Shown: positions 21,001 to 34,714, numbered from the stretch's first letter. The stretch: 64,000 nucleotides of DNA from Shewanella sp. HN-41 (GCF_000217915.1 NZ_AFOZ01000023.1:62001-126000); one strand, 5' to 3'. Made by a program: numbers and translations. Notes: a model not told the origin generated them from the letters alone.

Positions 21001-21960
21001 GGGCAAAATTTCAGTATCACGGTAATTACGGCGGCTTAATTGCTCAGCGGTATCACGGATTTCCCGCTCGCCGTTCATAAAGATCAAAATATCGCCAAGA
21101 CCTTCGGCCACCAGCTCATCGACAGCGGCAAAAATCCCTTCGATTTGATCCAGATCGGCGTCACTATCCTGCACCAATGGGCGATAGCGAGTTTCTACCG
21201 GAAAGGTACGCCCTGAGACTTCGATAATAGGTGCATTGTTGAAATGCTTAGAAAAACGCTCCACATCTATGGTGGCCGAGGTGATGATGACCTTTAAGTC
21301 GGGGCGTTTTTTCAGAATTTGTTTGAGGTAACCTAAGATAAAATCAATGTTGAGGCTACGCTCGTGGGCCTCGTCGATAATAATGGTATCATATTGATCT
21401 AAATAGCGATCCGAGGTTAATTCCGCCAGCAAAATACCGTCGGTCATCAACTTGATATAGGACTCACTCTTAAGCGCATCGGCAAAGCGTACCTTAAAAC
21501 CGACCACTTCGCCGAGGGGGCTTTGTAATTCCTCGGCAACCCGACTAGCCACACTGCGGGCCGCCAAACGGCGCGGTTGAGTGTGACCAATCATGCCACG
21601 GCAACCTAGGCCTAATTCCAAACAAATTTTAGGTAACTGAGTCGTTTTACCCGAACCCGTTTCACCGGCAATGATCACTACCTGATTACCGGCAATTGCA
21701 TGGGCAATTTCATCGCGCATTAACGACACAGGCAGGTTTTCGGGGTATTGGATCTTTGGCCGTGCAACGCGACGCTGCTCAGCCTTATCGAAAGCGGCCT
21801 GCGCTTGCTCAGTCAGTTTGGCTAATATTTGTGTCTTTTTATCTGAGTTGGCTTCTTTATTGAGCTTAAATAAACGACGACGGATCCGCGACGCGTCGCT
21901 CTGATAGCAAAGATTAAGAAAGGCGTTCGATAGCGGATGTTTGTCAGAGTTCAAAACCAA
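18079..21960 (-). CDS. hrpA: HrpA, DEAH-box RNA helicase
   Basis: A 1293-residue ATP-dependent helicase of the DEAH/RHA family, near the normal length for HrpA. Motif I is GETGSGKTTQLPK near residue 99, motif II DEAH near 197, motif III SATI, and motif VI QRQGRCGRVGPG. These are followed by the HA2, OB-fold and long DUF3418 C-terminal domains. In E. coli HrpA resolves stalled ribosomes and affects fimbrial mRNA processing. The start is a TTG at 21960, with another TTG two codons on; no ATG is available nearby, so the exact start is uncertain. It is transcribed alone. Confidence 0.93.
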   Translation of the reverse strand: MVLNSDKHPLSNAFLNLCYQSDASRIRRRLFKLNKEANSDKKTQILAKLTEQAQAAFDKAEQRRVARPKIQYPENLPVSLMRDEIAHAIAGNQVVIIAGETGSGKTTQLPKICLELGLGCRGMIGHTQPRRLAARSVASRVAEELQSPLGEVVGFKVRFADALKSESYIKLMTDGILLAELTSDRYLDQYDTIIIDEAHERSLNIDFILGYLKQILKKRPDLKVIITSATIDVERFSKHFNNAPIIEVSGRTFPVETRYRPLVQDSDADLDQIEGIFAAVDELVAEGLGDILIFMNGEREIRDTAEQLSRRNYRDTEILPLYARLSYGEQSKVFSSHRGRRIVLATNVAETSLTVPGIRYVIDPGTARISRYSYRTKVQRLPIEPISQASANQRQGRCGRVGPGICIRLYDEADFNNRPAFTDPEILRTNLASVILQMLAIGLGDIAAFPFIEPPDPRHIRDGFLLLEELQAVANKHGKLVLTPLGRNLAQIPVDPRLARMVVESQQLGCLNEVLVIAAGLSIQDPRERPMDKKQASDEAHRRFADPHSDFVSWINLWQHLKDQQKELSASQFRKKCRDEYLAYLRVREWQDLYTQLKQAVHDLKWRLNDTPASYDALHRALLSGLLSHIGFKDNNNEYLGARNRKFFVFPGSPLAKKGPKWIMAAELTETSRLFARCCAKIEPEWLEPLAAHLIKKSYVEPHFEAKPGSVIALENQVLYGLTVVHRRKVQYGPIDPVEAREIFIRSALAEGQLQTQEAFFVANQKLLEDIESLEHKSRRRDILVDEQVLVDFYEPRIPQGIYNAQLFFGWWNKTKREQPDLLDFNKALLMQRSADHISALDFPDTWHKGNLRLKLSYHFEPSAADDGVSVHIPVALLNQIDDTDFDWLVAGLREEKCIALIKSLPKSLRRNFVPAPDYARACVQAMAPFSASLLEAMCKQLLRMSGTRISPEDFDLTQLPVHLQMNFKIEDDKHKLIAQGRLLDTLKAELQGVVAKAIRQVADKGIEQEALTEWSFGELPKQYQQQKGNYQVRAFPALIDNKDSVAIKLFDDEFEAQDAHRQGLRRLLLLNIPSPVKHLQQALPNKAKLAMYFNPFGQVQILIDDIIAAAVQQLLDEKQLDVRDKNQFEQAKDWVRQELNPTAEQIALKVEQILTLYQGIKKRLKGKISLDIAFAMSDIQSQLDKLVFKGFVEACGWSRLADVARYLKAIETRIDKLPVDPTRDRLHMQSINKVQEVLAAQLAKVPRSQPTPVALIEARWMMEEYRVSCFAQVLGTAYPISEKRILNHIQQI

Positions 21961-22096
21961 ATTCCATTGCTAGCATCAAAAACGGCGATCCTAGCAAGGA
22001 ACGTGGCGCATTGGTATGGATAATTTACCTAAGATGCGCCTTAAATCCTACAAATTCAGACGTAAGGTAACCCGATAAACGCACGGAGTCATTGCC

Positions 22097-22513
22097 CTAG
22101 GCCGGAGCTAAGTAACACTGCTGCATATAAACGTTCATGGCCTTTAACACATTGGTGCGATTGATAGTGCCAATCACTTTTCCCTGCTCTACCACGGGAT
22201 AAATTTTAGGTTTTGGCCCAAGCATCTGCTCCGCTAACTGCAAAATGCTGTCTTCTGGCCCCACAAAGAGCACCTCTGTACGCATACAATCTTTCACGAC
22301 GGAAGTCATATCACAGTGGTAACTGCTTTTTAGCATAACGGCCAAGCAATCCTGTTGGGATAAAAAACCGACCAGATTGCCATTATCGTCAACCACGGCG
22401 GCCCCCATTTTATTGTGATCTAATAGTTTTTCAACGGCGGTAGCAAGTGACATATTCGCACGCAACAATACGGGTTGACGGTCCATATGATCGCGAATTT
22501 TGATTGAGTCCAT
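22097..22513 (-). CDS. Two-CBS-domain protein
   Basis: A 138-residue protein made only of a pair of CBS domains: about residues 7-62 (DHMDRQPVLLRANMSLATAVEK split as DHMDRQP and LATAVEKLLDH) and 74-130 (CMRTEVLFVGPEDSI, then VIGTINRTNVLKAM). CBS pairs bind adenosine nucleotides and act as energy sensors or regulators of a partner protein. No fused effector domain is present. It lies between hrpA and the Spx/ArsC-like gene without clear operon links. Confidence 0.88.
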   Translation of the reverse strand: MDSIKIRDHMDRQPVLLRANMSLATAVEKLLDHNKMGAAVVDDNGNLVGFLSQQDCLAVMLKSSYHCDMTSVVKDCMRTEVLFVGPEDSILQLAEQMLGPKPKIYPVVEQGKVIGTINRTNVLKAMNVYMQQCYLAPA

Positions 22514-22786
22514 AGTGTTCCCCTTAATTAGCCCTACGCTTTGAGTCTAGTCAAAATCTCGCCAGAGGTAAGTGATAAATATCGATTGCGCTAATTGAGT
22601 GACGAGTAGATGCCCAAATGCCACCCTTTACACGATAAGGCGAGCAAGCGGTCCATCCCACTCGGTTTATGCCTTTTCCCATCAAGGCAAGGCGAGATCC
22701 TACTTGTGACATCATGCTCACAATGCCACAATGCGAGCAAAATCAAAGCTTGTATGCCAAGCGCCCATAAACACTGGAGCAACATT

Positions 22787-25007
<2,221 letters not shown>

Positions 25008-25050
25008 CATTATAGTTATCTAAAAATACTCTTTGATTTAAGTAGGTTTT

Positions 25051-25881
25051 ATGGATTTTTCTTCACATCGTCACCAATTAGACATCGCGGGTAGTCGCTT
25101 AAGTTATCTCGATATTGGCACAGGCCCAGCCCTGTTGTTTGGACACAGTTATCTTTGGGATAGCGACATGTGGGCGCCACAAATTGCACTGTTGAGTCGT
25201 CAGTACCGCTGCATAGTGCCTGAACTGTGGGGGCATGGCCAATCGGGAGACTTACCCGAGAGTTGCCATAGCCTGCTCGATATTGCCGATCATATGCTCG
25301 CCTTAATGGATGCCCTGCAAATTGAGCATTTTAGCCTTGTTGGACTCTCGGTTGGCGCCATGTGGGGGGCAGAACTGGTGCTTAAGGCGCCAAGCCGCGT
25401 CAAAGCACTGGTCATGCTCGACAGCTTTATCGGTTTCGAACCTGAGGTGACCCGCGCAAAATACTTTGGCATGCTAGATATAATTTCACAGGCTGGAGCC
25501 ATTCCCGCCCCTCTGATCAGCGCCATCTCCCCACTCTTTTTCGCCCAGGATGCCAGCAGTCAATCCCCAAAACTTGTGGCAAAATTTGAGCAGTATTTGG
25601 CCTCACTGACGCCTGATGCCATCCCCACCCTAGTCTCACTTGGACGGATGATTTTTGGTCGCCGCGATACTATGGATTTCGCCGAGCAATTTACTCTCCC
25701 CTGTTTGATTATGGTTGGCGTTGAAGATAAGGCCCGCAGCGTACTAGAAAGTTACTTGATGCACGATGCTATCGATGGCAGTGAGCTAGTACATATTCCC
25801 AATGCTGGCCACATCTCAACCCTAGAACAAGCTGATGTTGTCAATCAACATTTAAGCCAATTTTTGGCAAGGGTCCTATAG
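25051..25881 (+). CDS. Alpha/beta-hydrolase family protein
   Basis: A 276-residue alpha/beta-fold hydrolase. The oxyanion region is followed by the nucleophile elbow GLSVG with the Ser at about residue 99, an acid in VGVEDKAR and the catalytic His in NAGHIS. It resembles ester or lactone hydrolases of the 3-oxoadipate lactonase-like group, but the substrate cannot be named. It lies 43 bases after the M15 peptidase on the same strand. Confidence 0.82.
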   Translation: MDFSSHRHQLDIAGSRLSYLDIGTGPALLFGHSYLWDSDMWAPQIALLSRQYRCIVPELWGHGQSGDLPESCHSLLDIADHMLALMDALQIEHFSLVGLSVGAMWGAELVLKAPSRVKALVMLDSFIGFEPEVTRAKYFGMLDIISQAGAIPAPLISAISPLFFAQDASSQSPKLVAKFEQYLASLTPDAIPTLVSLGRMIFGRRDTMDFAEQFTLPCLIMVGVEDKARSVLESYLMHDAIDGSELVHIPNAGHISTLEQADVVNQHLSQFLARVL

Positions 25882-26058
25882 AAAATCAATCACCCGTTTG
25901 GCTTAACGTAAAAGAGCCCGTTGGGTAAGCATTACAGGCTGCACATTGGATAGACCAGCAGAGGGAAATTTGCTGGTATACTCTTACCGAACGTGCGTAA
26001 CCTGTATCATTCAGAGTGTTGAAGACATTTAAATATGCCAATAAAACAATAGGTTAAA

Positions 26059-26676
26059 ATGAAATTACTCAAGCCTTTATTCGACAATAACCGCCGCTGG
26101 GCCGGACGTATACGCCAAGAGAATCCCGATTTTTTTGAACAGTTGGCAAAACAGCAAAACCCCGAATACCTGTGGATTGGTTGCTCCGATAGCCGCGTCC
26201 CCTCCAACCAAATCATCGATCTCATGCCCGGCGAAGTCTTCGTTCACCGCAATATCGCCAACATGGTGATCCACACAGATCTCAACTGTTTATCCGTCCT
26301 GCAATATGCCGTCGATGTGCTCAAAGTCAAACATATCATGGTCGTCGGCCATTATGGTTGTGGTGGTGTGCGCGCAGCCATGGGCCAACAACGCCTAGGG
26401 CTTATCGATAACTGGTTAGGACATTTGCGGGATATCTACCGAATCTACCAAGAGGAATTACTGCAGATGGACGAGGCAAAGCGCTTCGACCGCCTGTGTG
26501 AATTAAACGTGATTGAACAGGTCGCCAATGTGACCAGTTCTACCATAGTGCAAGAGGCGTGGGATCGCGGCCAAGAAGTCGCTGTCCATGGTTGGATCTA
26601 CGGTATAGATAATGGTTTGTTAACGGATTTAGATGTGACCGTCGATCGCAGCCAAGGCTTAGTGAGTAAGCGTTGA
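26059..26676 (+). CDS. can: Beta-class carbonic anhydrase
   Basis: A 205-residue cytoplasmic zinc enzyme interconverting CO2 and bicarbonate. Zinc ligands are Cys42 in GCSDSRVP (with the Asp44-Arg46 dyad), His98 and Cys101 in GHYGCGGV. The length and N-terminus match the Can/YadF type. It forms its own unit and is followed by a strong terminator. Confidence 0.93.
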   Translation: MKLLKPLFDNNRRWAGRIRQENPDFFEQLAKQQNPEYLWIGCSDSRVPSNQIIDLMPGEVFVHRNIANMVIHTDLNCLSVLQYAVDVLKVKHIMVVGHYGCGGVRAAMGQQRLGLIDNWLGHLRDIYRIYQEELLQMDEAKRFDRLCELNVIEQVANVTSSTIVQEAWDRGQEVAVHGWIYGIDNGLLTDLDVTVDRSQGLVSKR

Positions 26677-26724
26677 TCCCGTTTAACCGGTGATTATTCG
26701 ACCAAAGCTCCTATTCCTTCCCGT

Positions 26725-26756
26725 AAAAACCTACACTGGCTGTAGGTTTTTCTTTT
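26725..26756 (+). terminator. Terminator after carbonic anhydrase gene
   Basis: AAAAACCTACA (26725-26735) pairs perfectly with TGTAGGTTTTT (26741-26751) and is followed by CTTTTT. Confidence 0.88.
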
Positions 26757-26823
26757 TCCCCATTAATTTTCATCAATAAAACATCGCAAGGGATAATGAG
26801 CCCAGTTATAATCCGCCAGTTAA

Positions 26824-29145
<2,322 letters not shown>

Positions 29146-29160
29146 GTGCTGATGCAGATG

Positions 29161-29190
29161 AAAAGGGCTCGTTTGCGAGCCCTTTTTCTT
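29161..29190 (+). terminator. Terminator after kdnB
   Basis: AAAAGGGCTCG (29161-29171) pairs with CGAGCCCTTTT (29176-29186) around TTTG, followed by more T. Confidence 0.88.
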
Positions 29191-29222
29191 TATACTGACC
29201 CATTGAAAAATAGGAAAATGCA

Positions 29223-29960
29223 ATGAATGTGACTCTGTTAATCCCGGCGCGTTACGGTTCAAGCCGCTTCCCGGGCAAGCCCTTAGCCCCGATTAACGGC
29301 AAGCCGATGATCCAACACGTGTACGAACGCGCGTCGTTAGCCAAAGGCCTCACCAATATCTATGTGGCGACTGATGATGAGCGCATTAAATCGGCCGTTG
29401 AAAGCTTCGGTGGCAAAGTGGTCATGACCAGCCCAGAAGCGGCATCGGGCACTGATCGTATCAATGATGCCATTACCCAGCTAGGGCTTAAGGATGATGA
29501 TCTGGTTATCAATCTTCAAGGCGATCAACCCCTTATCGACCCAACCTCTATCGAACAAGTGATCAGCCTATTCGAACGTCACCCTGGTGAGTTTGAAATG
29601 GCGACCTTAGGCTATGAAATTGTCAATAAGGCTGAACTTGACGATCCTATGCATGTGAAGATGGTTTTCGATAACGACTACTACGCACTCTATTTCTCCC
29701 GCGCACGTATTCCCTTCGGCCGCGACACCAAAGATTATCCTGTTTACAAACACTTAGGTGTTTATGCTTATACCCGCAGATTTGTACAAGCCTTTGCCGC
29801 CTTGCCATTAGGTCGCCTCGAGGATCTGGAAAAGTTAGAGCAGCTACGTGCCCTAGAGCATGGTCATAGGATCAAAGTCGCTATCAGTGCCTTCGACTCT
29901 ATCGAAGTTGATACCCCAGAAGATATTCGTAAGTGTGAGCAACGTTTGGCAGTTGATTAA
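29223..29960 (+). CDS. kdsB: KdsB, CMP-Kdo/CMP-Kdo8N synthetase
   Basis: A 245-residue cytidylyltransferase that activates the octulosonate sugar with CTP for lipid A glycosylation. It starts [20 protein letters not shown], with the conserved nucleotide-binding IPARYGSxRxPGKPL, and has [10 protein letters not shown] for metal binding and the ending IEVDTPEDI. Beside kdnAB it is expected to handle Kdo8N; it sits immediately beyond their terminator with a short spacing. Confidence 0.95.
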   Translation: MNVTLLIPARYGSSRFPGKPLAPINGKPMIQHVYERASLAKGLTNIYVATDDERIKSAVESFGGKVVMTSPEAASGTDRINDAITQLGLKDDDLVINLQGDQPLIDPTSIEQVISLFERHPGEFEMATLGYEIVNKAELDDPMHVKMVFDNDYYALYFSRARIPFGRDTKDYPVYKHLGVYAYTRRFVQAFAALPLGRLEDLEKLEQLRALEHGHRIKVAISAFDSIEVDTPEDIRKCEQRLAVD

Positions 29961-29993
29961 TCTTTAATCCGTTTTTCAATACAGGAGCTGTAT

Positions 29994-30242
29994 ATGTCAA
30001 CCTTAGAAGTGTGGATCATCATCATTTTGATCTTAGGTGTCATCGTCAGCAATCTTGCAGCATTGAAATACAGTGCAAAATTCAAGCTACCGCAATTTGG
30101 TCAGCACGATAAAAACAAACAGCTTAAGACCGGCGAGGCCGAGTCTAGTGCGCCGGACAAGGCTGATGATGAAGCCCATAACCAAGCCCCATCATCCGCG
30201 GCGCAGACCCCTGCCAAAAAGGAAACTCAGCATAAAGGGTAA
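29994..30242 (+). CDS. DUF2897 family small membrane protein
   Basis: An 82-residue protein with one N-terminal membrane helix (about residues 5-25, VWIIIILILGVIVSNLAAL), then a hydrophilic, Ala/Pro/Lys-rich tail. The N-terminal part matches the DUF2897 pattern as I remember it. GGAG lies upstream of the ATG. Function unknown; it probably shares the kdsB transcript, and a terminator follows. Confidence 0.75.
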   Translation: MSTLEVWIIIILILGVIVSNLAALKYSAKFKLPQFGQHDKNKQLKTGEAESSAPDKADDEAHNQAPSSAAQTPAKKETQHKG

Positions 30243-30290
30243 TTTATGCCTAGGTATTTATCACTCAGCCAAATCTGTCCCATTCATGTG

Positions 30291-30314
30291 AAAAGGCGCT
30301 AATGCGCCTTTTTT
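30291..30314 (+). terminator. Terminator between the DUF2897 gene and arsJ
   Basis: AAAAGGCGC pairs with GCGCCTTTT around TAAT and ends in TTTTTT. It lies between converging genes and may work on both strands. Confidence 0.85.
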
Positions 30315-30352
30315 GTTAGATATGATCCGTCCTAAATAGCTCGTTATCGCAT

Positions 30353-31597
30353 TCAAGATCCTGCTACCGAATGCCTTGGCAGTTTGATCGAGATAAGTGC
30401 CGCTAATGCAATAAATGCCGCCGAGATCCACAGGCATGCCGCCATGCCATACACTTGATACACCCCGCCAGACAGCACAGTGCCGATTAAGCGCCCCATC
30501 GCATTGGCCATATAGTAAAAGCCCACATCCAAGGACACACCGTCTTCGTCGGCATAACTGACGATAAGATAGCTGTGTAATGAGGAATTGATGGCAAATA
30601 AGGCCCCAAACAGCATTAGTCCCCAAACCAACATATTCGCGGCATGGAAGTCATAACTGAGTGCGAGAGCAATGCATGCTGGCACTATGCTCAATACCGC
30701 CGCCCAGCCTAAGGCTGTTCGACCATCGGGCACTTTATGGTGCTCACTCTGCTTTGTTCCCGTTAATCGGGGCGCAAAAGCTTGCACTATGCCGTAACCT
30801 ATCACCCAGAGCGCAAGAAAGCCGCCGACATACCAGTGATCCCAACCAAAGGTTGAGGCCAAATACACGGGTAAAGCCACCACAAACCACACATCCCGCG
30901 CGCCAAATAAAAACATCCGCGCAGCAGAAAGCGTGTTTACCGCCGCACTCTTAGAGAAAATTTCGGTAAACTTAGGCTTGTTTTTGGCTTTACCTAAGTC
31001 GCGCCGCAAACTTAATAGACTAAACATCCACACCAGCAATAGCCCAATCGCCATACCTAGCACGGTATTCTGGAATCCAAACAGGGTCAGCAAGGCACCA
31101 CCGAGGAAGAACCCCGCGCCCTTTAGCGCATTTTTGGATCCGGTGAGCATAGCGACCCACTTATACAACTCACCCTGAGCATCCTTAGGCACCAACAACT
31201 TGATACTGCTTTTTGCGCTCATTTTATTGAGATCTTTAGCAATACCCGACAAGGCCTGCGCCGCCATCACCCAAGCAACCGTAAGCATACTGCTCGGCAC
31301 CAACAGCATGCTAAGGGCGACAATCTGCATAAATAGTCCTATATTCATGGTCTTATTTAGACCTAAACGCGCCCCAAGCCAACCTCCAACTAAGTTAGTG
31401 ACCACCCCAAAAATTTCATAGAAGAGGAATAGCATTGCAATTTGCAGCGGGCTATAACCTAAACCATGAAAATGGAGCACTACTAACATACGCAGCGCCC
31501 CATCGGTGAGCGTGAATGCCCAATAGTTGCCTGTGATCACTAAGTATTGGTGGATCTCGGGTGATATGTTGGACAAGAACCCTATCAACTTAGCCAT
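30353..31597 (-). CDS. arsJ: ArsJ, organoarsenical (1-arseno-3-phosphoglycerate) efflux MFS permease
   Basis: A 414-residue major facilitator transporter with about twelve hydrophobic helices. It opens with the ArsJ-type segment QYLVITGNYWAFTLTDGALR and has the family block LSGIAKDLNKMSAKSSIK. ArsJ exports 1-arseno-3-phosphoglycerate, made when GAPDH uses arsenate in place of phosphate; the product then falls apart outside, releasing arsenate. The gene directly follows a GAPDH gene on the same strand, the pairing that defines this pathway. It is the last gene of the minus-strand ars arm. Confidence 0.92.
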   Translation of the reverse strand: MAKLIGFLSNISPEIHQYLVITGNYWAFTLTDGALRMLVVLHFHGLGYSPLQIAMLFLFYEIFGVVTNLVGGWLGARLGLNKTMNIGLFMQIVALSMLLVPSSMLTVAWVMAAQALSGIAKDLNKMSAKSSIKLLVPKDAQGELYKWVAMLTGSKNALKGAGFFLGGALLTLFGFQNTVLGMAIGLLLVWMFSLLSLRRDLGKAKNKPKFTEIFSKSAAVNTLSAARMFLFGARDVWFVVALPVYLASTFGWDHWYVGGFLALWVIGYGIVQAFAPRLTGTKQSEHHKVPDGRTALGWAAVLSIVPACIALALSYDFHAANMLVWGLMLFGALFAINSSLHSYLIVSYADEDGVSLDVGFYYMANAMGRLIGTVLSGGVYQVYGMAACLWISAAFIALAALISIKLPRHSVAGS

Positions 31598-31667
31598 AGT
31601 TCTCCTTTAACATAGCACGCCTTTAACACTGCCCAATTTAACATAGCATCCCTTTAAATATAAAAGC

Positions 31668-32678
31668 TTATGCCTTATCCATCAGACCGACCATCCGCGC
31701 CAGCTCGGCCGCACGATTAGCATAGCCCCACTCGTTATCATACCAAGCGTAGAGTTTGACCTGAGTGCCATTGATGATCATGGTCGATAGTGCATCGATA
31801 ATGCTCGAACGGGGATCCGTTTTATAATCCACCGACACTAATGGACGTTCCTCATAACCTAAAATGCCTTTTAGCGGTCCATCTGCGGCTTCCTGTAACA
31901 GGCGATTGACCTCAGCCTCGGTCGTTTTGCGACTCACCTCAAACACGCAATCGGTTAATGAAGCATTTGCCAATGGTACGCGCACCGCATGGCCGTTGAG
32001 CTTGCCTTTGAGTTCAGGGAAAATATGGGTGATGGCTGTAGCAGAGCCCGTTGTCGTCGGGATAAGGCTTAAACCACAGGCCCGAGCACGGCGAAGATCT
32101 TTATGGGGTGCATCTAGAATAGTTTGAGTGTTGGTAATATCGTGAATAGTCGTCATCGAACCATGCACTATGCCGAGGTTTTCGTGGATCACTTTAACAA
32201 TTGGCGCCAAGCAGTTAGTGGTACAGGAGGCCGCGGTCACAATCGGATGAATGGCTTTATCGTAGAGCTGATGATTCACCCCCATCACTACGTTTAATAC
32301 GCCCTCTTCTTTAACGGGTGCCGTCACCACAACACGTTTAACACCTTGATCTAAATAAGCTTGTAACACGGCTTTGGTCTTCATCTTACCCGAAGCTTCA
32401 ATCACCACATCGCAGGCGGACCAATCGGTTTCGGCTATGGTTTTATTGGATGTACAGCGAATACGTTTGCCATCGATAATGATGTCATCGCTATCGCTGT
32501 TCGCCTCATGCTGCCAACGGCCATGCACAGAATCAAATGTCAGCAAATGGGCTAAGGTCGCAGCATCCCCCGCGGGATCATTAATTTGCACAAACTCAAC
32601 CTCATCCCAGCCCCAAGCGGCGCGCAGCGCTAAACGCCCCATACGCCCAAAGCCATTGATCCCTATTTTGATTGTCAT
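31668..32678 (-). CDS. gapdh: ArsJ-associated glyceraldehyde-3-phosphate dehydrogenase
   Basis: A 336-residue phosphorylating GAPDH. The NAD-binding GINGFGRMG is at residues 6-14 and the active Cys152 is in [11 protein letters not shown]. The substrate region around [16 protein letters not shown] and the ending ending [11 protein letters not shown] are normal. The ATG at 32678 is chosen because AAGGA is seven bases upstream. In an ars cluster with arsJ this paralogue is expected to combine glyceraldehyde-3-phosphate and arsenate into 1-arseno-3-phosphoglycerate. It is followed by arsJ after a 70-base gap. Confidence 0.92.
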   Translation of the reverse strand: MTIKIGINGFGRMGRLALRAAWGWDEVEFVQINDPAGDAATLAHLLTFDSVHGRWQHEANSDSDDIIIDGKRIRCTSNKTIAETDWSACDVVIEASGKMKTKAVLQAYLDQGVKRVVVTAPVKEEGVLNVVMGVNHQLYDKAIHPIVTAASCTTNCLAPIVKVIHENLGIVHGSMTTIHDITNTQTILDAPHKDLRRARACGLSLIPTTTGSATAITHIFPELKGKLNGHAVRVPLANASLTDCVFEVSRKTTEAEVNRLLQEAADGPLKGILGYEERPLVSVDYKTDPRSSIIDALSTMIINGTQVKLYAWYDNEWGYANRAAELARMVGLMDKA

Positions 32679-32802
32679 ACCTATATCCTTCACACTCAGT
32701 TTTATATTATTTGTTTAAGATTAAAGCGTTATCTGGTCGATATAGCCGCGCTGGAGCGCCTTCGTTAAGGGTAAAATATCAAATGGATGTGACACCTAGG
32801 TG

Positions 32803-33039
32803 TTACCCCTCTAACCAGGATTCAATCATGTCTCTATGGGGAATTGAGCCCCAATGCACGAGCTTCTCATCAATCACCACGGCGGGTGTACTCATCACCT
32901 TATACTCCATAATGACTTCGGGATTGGTTTCCTTCACCAGAGCTATACTGATGCCCTTCTCATTCGCAATGGCGGTAATAATCTCGGCGGTTTTAGTGCA
33001 TTTAGAGCAACCACTACCTAATACTTTGATGTTTAACAT
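32803..33039 (-). CDS. Small thioredoxin-fold protein (TM0996/MTH895 type)
   Basis: A 78-residue mini-thioredoxin. It starts MLNIKVLGSGCSKCTKT, with the redox pair CSKC at residues 11-14, and has the cis-Pro region STPAVVIDEKLVHWG. The ATG at 33039 has GAGGA just upstream and gives the usual family length. It lies ten bases after the ArsP-type permease gene on the same strand. Such mini-thioredoxins often accompany permeases of this kind; reducing the permease or its arsenic substrate is a reasonable guess, not shown. Confidence 0.88.
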   Translation of the reverse strand: MLNIKVLGSGCSKCTKTAEIITAIANEKGISIALVKETNPEVIMEYKVMSTPAVVIDEKLVHWGSIPHRDMIESWLEG

Positions 33040-33049
33040 TTTATAATCC

Positions 33050-34048
33050 TCACAACATGGGACTGATCGCGTTAAATATCCACCCAATTAGGGTGAATGA
33101 AATCAACAAAATGGCAAAAACAATGGCCAGTAAGCGCCATTGCATCACCTGCTTAAGCAAAATAAATTCGGGGAAACTCGCGGCCACCGTCGACATACAG
33201 AATGCTAATGTCGTGCCGATAGGAAGACCATGAGTGATAAGGCTTTCCATGATGGGAATGACCCCCGTCGCATTGGAATACAGGGGAACCCCTATTAATA
33301 CCGCAGCAGGAACCGACCACCATTGACTATCGTCTAGGTGGGTTTCAATCCAACCATCGGGAACAAATCCATGGAGCGCCGCACCAAGCCCAACCCCAAT
33401 AATGACCCATTTCCCCACCCGCCCAAAAATCTCTCGGGTCTCGCTTTTCGCAAACTCATGTCGCTCGGTTAACGTCATCGACGTCGCAGACGCACCAGCG
33501 CCATTATTGAGATCCGCCTGCGCCTGACCTCTTTCGAGTGCTTTTGCGGCAAAGGACTGCAACCAACGTTCGGCACGAATCGTGTCTAAAAATGCACCCG
33601 CGAGTATGCCCACCGACATGCCGACCAGCACGTAAATCACAGTGAACTTCCAGCCCAGCAGACTCACAAGCAACAGAATAGCTACCTCATTAATTAACGG
33701 TGAGGTGATCAAAAACGCCATAGTGATCCCAACGGGGATCCCGGCGGAGGTAAAACCTAAAAATACCGGAATACTCGAACATGAGCAGAATGGGGTGACA
33801 GCACCAAAGCCCGATCCCATAAAATACCCAATAAAGCGATTTTTACCCGACAAGTAATCCCGAACACGCTCAACATTGAGCGACGCCCGCACCAAGGCGA
33901 TGGTGTAAATCATCAGCAGCAAGAGCGCGAAAATCTTACTGGTATCTTCAATAAAAAAATGTACCGCATCGGCAAGCTTTGTATTGGGATCTAAACCCAT
34001 CACCCCAAAGGTTAACCAGCTCGCTAAATCGGAAAATATTTGCAGCAT
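33050..34048 (-). CDS. arsP: ArsP-type permease (DUF318/UPF0718 family)
   Basis: A 332-residue membrane protein with eight or so hydrophobic helices. The family signature GFGAVTPFCSCSSIPVFLGF appears with its Cys pair in CSCSS at residues 88-92, and a matching PLYSNATGVIPIMESL segment in the second half. Members called ArsP export trivalent organoarsenicals such as methylarsenite; other members have unknown cargo. An ArsR gene is upstream and a mini-thioredoxin downstream, on the same strand, which favours an arsenic role. I call it ArsP-type rather than proven ArsP. Confidence 0.8.
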   Translation of the reverse strand: MLQIFSDLASWLTFGVMGLDPNTKLADAVHFFIEDTSKIFALLLLMIYTIALVRASLNVERVRDYLSGKNRFIGYFMGSGFGAVTPFCSCSSIPVFLGFTSAGIPVGITMAFLITSPLINEVAILLLVSLLGWKFTVIYVLVGMSVGILAGAFLDTIRAERWLQSFAAKALERGQAQADLNNGAGASATSMTLTERHEFAKSETREIFGRVGKWVIIGVGLGAALHGFVPDGWIETHLDDSQWWSVPAAVLIGVPLYSNATGVIPIMESLITHGLPIGTTLAFCMSTVAASFPEFILLKQVMQWRLLAIVFAILLISFTLIGWIFNAISPML

Positions 34049-34088
34049 GACCCCACCACCTTATTATTGGTAAGCACCTAGAATGCAT

Positions 34089-34112
34089 AAACATATGAAA
34101 AAACGTATGTTT
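34089..34112. promoter_or_regulatory. Inverted repeat, candidate ArsR operator before arsP
   Basis: AAACATA and TATGTTT face each other across ten bases, with inner CATATG and CGTATG. It lies between the first arsR gene and the permease gene and shares its CATATG core with two other sites in the island. It may give the permease arm a promoter of its own. Confidence 0.5.
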
Positions 34113-34139
34113 GAGGTTAAATTTTTTGCTGTTAGTCTT

Positions 34140-34487
34140 CTAACAGCATGCTTTAGCACGATCAGGGCGCCCCCCCATCTTACACAGATTACGCATATTC
34201 TCTTCGAGGAAAATCGCGTTTTTGCTCGTTACTTCACTTAATACCAACTGACTCCATTGGGGTAAATCAGTATTAATACGATAGAAAACCCATTGTCCCT
34301 GGCGGCGATCGACTAATAACCCGCACTTGCGCAATTGGGCTAAATGCCGTGAAATCTTAGGCTGGATTTCCTGTAAGGCTTCAGTCAATTCACAGACGCA
34401 AAGCTCGCCCTCGTGCTGAATGAGCATCAAACAGCGCAGGCGCGTTTCATCGGCTAAACATTTAAAAAACTGAGTCGGATTAATCAT
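34140..34487 (-). CDS. arsR: ArsR-family arsenic-responsive repressor
   Basis: A 115-residue winged-helix repressor. The arsenite-binding ELCVCEL motif carries Cys30 and Cys32, as in E. coli-type ArsR, and the recognition helix is QPKISRHLAQLRKCGLL. A further Cys-Cys lies at the C-terminus. The ATG at 34487 is preferred over one nine codons earlier because AAGGA is five bases upstream. It should repress the arm below it (permease, mini-thioredoxin, GAPDH, arsJ) until arsenite binds. Confidence 0.9.
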   Translation of the reverse strand: MINPTQFFKCLADETRLRCLMLIQHEGELCVCELTEALQEIQPKISRHLAQLRKCGLLVDRRQGQWVFYRINTDLPQWSQLVLSEVTSKNAIFLEENMRNLCKMGGRPDRAKACC

Positions 34488-34679
34488 TAAGGTCCTTAGA
34501 CTATCAAGGTTCATTCACCTATCGGCTCTCGCTGCGTACTCACACTCAACGCCCCAAATAACTCGGTAGCTTGATGTCTTAACAAGACTTGGGCGAATGC
34601 TGAACGGACCGTATCCGCAACACAGAGAAACCGCACATGTTGTTTCGAGGTATAGGGCCTTTATCAAGATAGCGTCACT

Positions 34680-34714
34680 ATATACGATTTATCATATATG
34701 TAAATGTCGATATG
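34680..34714 (-). promoter_or_regulatory. Candidate ArsR operator upstream of arsR
   Basis: An imperfect inverted repeat centred on CATATATG (34693-34700), with flanks ATATACGATTTA and AAATGTCGATAT. It is about 200 bases before the arsR start and resembles the CATATATG core that I recall in the E. coli ars operator. Autoregulation is the obvious reading. Confidence 0.45.
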
